Assembly: GCF_018373095.1 (NCBI RefSeq)
Contig: NZ_JAHAHT010000001.1
Coordinates: 1 to 64,000 of the forward strand
Reading direction: 5' to 3'
DNA: 64,000 bases
Source: Haemophilus parahaemolyticus
Lineage (GTDB): Bacteria > Pseudomonadota > Gammaproteobacteria > Enterobacterales > Pasteurellaceae
Made by a program: the position numbers and the translations under genes. Under the pieces are notes generated by a model. The model was not told the origin of the DNA, searched no databases, and worked only from the letters and a program-made list of their open reading frames with translations. Below are positions 60,203 to 64,000 of the stretch, piece after piece (position 1 is the first letter of the stretch; every line of letters starts with the position of its first letter).

Positions 60203-63146
60203 TCACTTCAAATGCTTTCTGAAGTTCTTCAACATTCTCCACTTTCTCAAACCCCTGTGGTGAAATCGCATCTTTTGCTTTTATCTTCGTGCCCAATGCT
60301 TGGCTGATGAATACCAAACCTTGTTGCTCAATCACCGCGTTTTGATAGAACGCCAGAATGTCATTTTTCGTCAGATTTTTCACCGCCTGCATCAACTTCT
60401 CTTTACGATCGAATTGTTGATTGCCTCGTGCATAATCAAAACTAAAGTTTTCAAATTCTTGTGAAAGCGACTCAGGCTTTCTTTCCAATTTGTTTAATAA
60501 ACTCTCTTTGAACTGATCAAATTCAGACTCACTTAAAGCGGTTAATTTTTGTAAGCTTTCTGCAAAAAAGCGTTCATTATGTTGCATAATCCCTTTCGGG
60601 CTCGTATTTGGACTTTGCACCATAAAACGAATACCTGATGTTTTGCCTACTTTTGCTTGAGTTGCATACACCACATAGCCTAATTGTTTATTAGTGCGTA
60701 AATCATCAAAATACCAGCGAGAAATAATATCTTTCAGCAACATCGCTCGCACTTCGCCTGCCAACTCATCATAGCCTTTTGCCATATAAGCAATTGAGAG
60801 TGCATTATCTTCATTTGGTACAAATTTAATGGCATTTAATTTTTTTGTGCTTTGGTTAATATCTAAATAGCGATATTTAGCTAATTCACTATTATTATTT
60901 TTAGCTGTTTTTTCTAACTCAGAAATAATATTTTTAACTTGATTATCAGTAAAATTACCTACAGATAAAGCCCGCACACTTGTGGCTTTTGATAATAATT
61001 TCTCTCGAATAGATTGAATATCTTTTAACGTAATTTTGTCGATCATCTCACGCTGTTTATCCTCTTCAAAATAAGGATAACTAGAGAAATTCACAAAGAT
61101 TTCATTTGCTTGATTTAAACTATTCGCTTTACGTTTTCCATCTAAGGCTTCAATTAAACGCTGTTTCGCTTGCACTAAATATTTTTCATTTAATTCAAAT
61201 TGACTAAATTGTTGCATTTTATCTTGCATTAACTGGGCCAAATGCTGTGTATAACCTTCTGCCCGCAATGAAAAACCATTTTCAATTAACGATAACCCAG
61301 CCTCCATCCCTGCTACAGAAGATTGGAAATCCACTTTTGCTTGAGCTAATTCATTCATATAACTCAAAATTGTCGCACTGATGCTTTCTTTTAAGCTATC
61401 TGTTCTTGGCGTAATCGAGAAATTAACAGCAATACGAGCTTTCGGATCATTAGCAAAATATTGGCTTGGCATCGCATAAAGTTGTGTCCCTTTTTCTTCC
61501 TCAATCAATTTCGGCAAAGTTCTTTTATCTTCTTTAATTAAAGAAAAGTCAGTAGTGAAATAAGGATTTAATTCAGGTAATTTGATTTCAGGGTTTTTAC
61601 TGAAATCTAGCCATGCTTCTTTCTGTTCATCACTTATTTTTTCAATAGAGAAACCCGCTTCAAAATAAGGCGATTTCTTATTAGTTTTTACATCATTACT
61701 AACCAATAAAATACGTGCATTATCGATATTCATTTCAGATAATTTTTCTTCAATCGCTTTTTTATCCATATTTTCAACCAGATAATCTGCATCTAAAATA
61801 TGTTCTAAAGGATAAAACAGCATTTGTTCTGCGAGCGCTTCAATATAATTTCCGTTTTTTTCAACTTGTAAATGAGCAAATTCTTGTTTTAGGCTCTCAC
61901 GTATTTCATTAAAATAATTTTCTTGAATACCTTGTTTTTTTACTTTATCTATTTGTTGTAAAATAAGCGAAATAATATTTTCTTTCTCTTTTAATCCTTT
62001 TTCAGTTAATGCAACATAAAAGGTAAAACTACCACGATTACGACTTACATTTGCTGTTGCTTGAGCAGAAATTCCACTATCTGATAAACCTTGCTTAATT
62101 AAATAATCTGATAAAGTGCCATCAGTATTATTATTAAAAATATAGGCTAAATATTCTCCTGTTTTATTTGCAAATTTGTCTTCATCATTTTGCATATCAA
62201 ATGAAATAGCTAACATTTTCATTGGTTGAATAGGTTTATAAGAGATAAGTACACTCTTATCTTTATCTCTAAAAAGTGGAACATCTATTTTCGGGGCAAT
62301 TAAATGTTTATTTTCCACTTTACCCAATGTTTTATCTGCTAATTTTGCTAATTTCTCAATCGGTTGATTAGAATATAAAACCACTTTCATCAAATTTGCA
62401 GAATAATTTTTATGATAAAAATTCTCTAATTCTGTTTGTAATAAACTATTTGGTTTATCTGAAAGTGTTTCTTTATTTCCCACAGTGAATTTTGTAATTG
62501 GATGTGCAGGGTTAGAAGTAGCTAAATTAACGCTATTTAATAAATGTCCATCACTTGATTTTGCACGCACCATTTCAGCATTCACTGCATTCACTTCTTT
62601 TTCCGCATTTTTCTTAGAAAGCAGTGGAAATGCGAGCGTATCAGCAAAGCGAGTAACTGCTTCATCGAATGCATCGTTATTTACTTCCAAATAATAAGCG
62701 GTACGATAAGCCGTAGTAGAAGCATTATTATAGCCCCCGTTTTTGTTTAAAAAGTTATCTAAGCTGTTGGTTTCTGGGAAGTTTTTTGATCCCATCAAGA
62801 TCATATGTTCTAAATAATGTGCTAAACCTTGTTGAGAAATCGGATCTTCCATCGAGCCAATGGGAATTGCCATCGATATTAAGGACTTATTCGCCTTTTC
62901 ATCCGAAATCAATAATACCGTCATCCCATTATCTAATTTAATGCCTTGATAAATGGCTTTATCATTCGGGCTTTTATTGATTTGTGTTTTAATCAATTTA
63001 AAGCCTAAATTAGTGTCAGTCTGTTCTTGAATAATAGCGGTCTGATTTTGATTATTTTCTGCAAATGCAGTAGGTGTCACATTCAGTGCCAAAAATGTGG
63101 AAAGAATGGCATAACGAATAGTGTGATTTAATTGTGTTTTCTTCAT
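60192..63146 (-). CDS. ptrA: Protease III (pitrilysin)
   Basis: Periplasmic zinc metalloprotease cleaving peptides below about 7 kDa. 984 residues (E. coli 962). Signal peptide to ~29 (PTAFA). The inverted zinc motif HXXEH is in GLAHYLEHMILMGS, and the third ligand Glu lies in NAVNAEMVRAKSSD. It starts 11 bp after recC, as in the E. coli recC-ptrA-recB-recD order; recB is not seen downstream here, where a terminator and recN follow. Confidence 0.95.
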   Translation of the reverse strand: MKKTQLNHTIRYAILSTFLALNVTPTAFAENNQNQTAIIQEQTDTNLGFKLIKTQINKSPNDKAIYQGIKLDNGMTVLLISDEKANKSLISMAIPIGSMEDPISQQGLAHYLEHMILMGSKNFPETNSLDNFLNKNGGYNNASTTAYRTAYYLEVNNDAFDEAVTRFADTLAFPLLSKKNAEKEVNAVNAEMVRAKSSDGHLLNSVNLATSNPAHPITKFTVGNKETLSDKPNSLLQTELENFYHKNYSANLMKVVLYSNQPIEKLAKLADKTLGKVENKHLIAPKIDVPLFRDKDKSVLISYKPIQPMKMLAISFDMQNDEDKFANKTGEYLAYIFNNNTDGTLSDYLIKQGLSDSGISAQATANVSRNRGSFTFYVALTEKGLKEKENIISLILQQIDKVKKQGIQENYFNEIRESLKQEFAHLQVEKNGNYIEALAEQMLFYPLEHILDADYLVENMDKKAIEEKLSEMNIDNARILLVSNDVKTNKKSPYFEAGFSIEKISDEQKEAWLDFSKNPEIKLPELNPYFTTDFSLIKEDKRTLPKLIEEEKGTQLYAMPSQYFANDPKARIAVNFSITPRTDSLKESISATILSYMNELAQAKVDFQSSVAGMEAGLSLIENGFSLRAEGYTQHLAQLMQDKMQQFSQFELNEKYLVQAKQRLIEALDGKRKANSLNQANEIFVNFSSYPYFEEDKQREMIDKITLKDIQSIREKLLSKATSVRALSVGNFTDNQVKNIISELEKTAKNNNSELAKYRYLDINQSTKKLNAIKFVPNEDNALSIAYMAKGYDELAGEVRAMLLKDIISRWYFDDLRTNKQLGYVVYATQAKVGKTSGIRFMVQSPNTSPKGIMQHNERFFAESLQKLTALSESEFDQFKESLLNKLERKPESLSQEFENFSFDYARGNQQFDRKEKLMQAVKNLTKNDILAFYQNAVIEQQGLVFISQALGTKIKAKDAISPQGFEKVENVEELQKAFEVKFY

Positions 63147-63157
63147 ATTTATTTTTA

Positions 63158-64000
63158 TTATCCTTTATTTTTAGATTTTTGCATTAAATCAAACCAATCT
63201 AATGTCGTTTGGTGAATATGAGCATAATCTAATTTTTCACTTTGATTAAGAATACGTCGTAGATAGATATTCTCATCATTATAACTTTCTGCAATTTCAA
63301 TCAGTTTATTTTCACAATCTTTTTCGATATTTTCAGAAATGTTGTCAAAGTAATTATCTAAACTTGAGGTCATTGCCAACTCAAATGTAACAAAACTGCG
63401 TAAATAGGCAGAAACATAATTTTCAAGCTGTTGCTTCGCTTGTTCTTTTTCTATTTTATTAAAACTGAGTTGAGCTAACGCTTCGTTATTTAAATAATAG
63501 AAAACAGGTGAGTTTTCCTTTCCTGATAAAATTGAGACAAGATAATAAATCCAAAGTTTAATCACATCTTTATCTCGCAAACTACCCGTTCGCCATAGCA
63601 CTATACTATTACCAAATAGATGCGGAATATTGCCGACAAGTTCGGTTTGATCGAGCGTTAAATTGATTTCAAGCACTTGACTATCTTGATTTAAATAACC
63701 AGCTAAACTTGAACGCATATCTTCAATCCGAGAATTTAATTCTTCTTGTTTTAATTTACCAAAATTCAGCACTAGCGAATTCCCTTTCAAATACTCTTTT
63801 GCAAAGAAATTGTCTATCTCTTCATTTTTGATATTCAATAACTCATCTAATAGAGCGTATTCATCTAAACGAGAAAGTGAAAAATGTTCAGTTTCTTCAA
63901 TACTCTCTTCGCTTAAGCTAAAATTCACGCCTAATCGATGAGTAAAAAAATAACGAGCAGGTGATTGAATAAAGCTAATCAGATCGTCTAATTCAATATA
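63158..64000 (-). CDS. recC: Exodeoxyribonuclease V subunit gamma RecC, C-terminal part
   Basis: RecC is the Chi-recognising, non-catalytic subunit of RecBCD. About 280 C-terminal residues are visible; the gene continues past the right edge. The segment ELDDLISFIQSPARYFFTHR followed by LGVNFSLSE matches the E. coli LEDLLRFWQHPVRAFFQQRL-type region, and the frame is open to 64000, so the GTG at 63928 is internal, not a start. It is followed by ptrA at 11 bp. Confidence 0.9.
   Translation of the reverse strand, partial: YIELDDLISFIQSPARYFFTHRLGVNFSLSEESIEETEHFSLSRLDEYALLDELLNIKNEEIDNFFAKEYLKGNSLVLNFGKLKQEELNSRIEDMRSSLAGYLNQDSQVLEINLTLDQTELVGNIPHLFGNSIVLWRTGSLRDKDVIKLWIYYLVSILSGKENSPVFYYLNNEALAQLSFNKIEKEQAKQQLENYVSAYLRSFVTFELAMTSSLDNYFDNISENIEKDCENKLIEIAESYNDENIYLRRILNQSEKLDYAHIHQTTLDWFDLMQKSKNKG

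Overview
The window is chromosomal DNA of a Pasteurellaceae bacterium. Gene content and order are typical of the family, and copies of the 9-bp DNA-uptake signal ACAAGCGGT recur in genes and in terminators. That form belongs to the Actinobacillus pleuropneumoniae/Mannheimia/Glaesserella/Bibersteinia side of the family rather than the Haemophilus influenzae side (AAGTGCGGT). I cannot name the species.

Layout. 1-97: end of an IS3-family insertion sequence. 267-1934: dcuB, with an unusual inserted domain. 2019-3270: rplJ-rplL behind a strong promoter and an L10-type leader. 3385-5422: two genes for secreted or envelope proteins of unknown function, preceded by paired palindromes. 5488-14194: the complete spc and alpha ribosomal operons (rplN to rplQ, with secY and rpoA). 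The S10 operon is not upstream, and the spc leader carries a terminator-like hairpin. 14215-14560: a decayed relative of the IS at the left edge. 14688-17213: a yhdT-panF-small membrane protein operon and metJ with a Met box. 17297-19009: mlaA, two tiny exported-protein genes, and about 600 bp of AT-rich DNA with a cluster of DnaA-box-like sequences. 19010-31053: rppH, tpx, plsC-ftsP, accA, yccS, mgsA, thrC, a periplasmic cupin and rnr. 31391-50034: the division and cell-wall (dcw) cluster from rsmH to ftsZ plus lpxC, complete except for mraZ. It has an extra unknown gene between mraY and murD and an enlarged FtsI. 50234-54198: purL under a PurR box. 54533-58226: metH, inactivated by three separate lesions. 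58343-64000: recN, ptrA and the 3' part of recC, which runs off the right edge.

How the genes work together. Most of the window is housekeeping: translation (ribosomal proteins, SecY, RNA polymerase alpha), peptidoglycan precursor synthesis and septation (mur/fts/ddl/mraY), lipid and lipid A synthesis (accA, plsC, lpxC, mlaA), and recombination (recN, recC). No tRNA, rRNA, CRISPR array, prophage or defence island was seen.

The points most worth a second look are the FtsI pedestal that appears duplicated, the DnaA-box cluster upstream of rppH, the DcuB insert domain, the attenuator-like hairpin ahead of the spc operon, the metH pseudogene, and the two secreted-protein genes between ribosomal operons.
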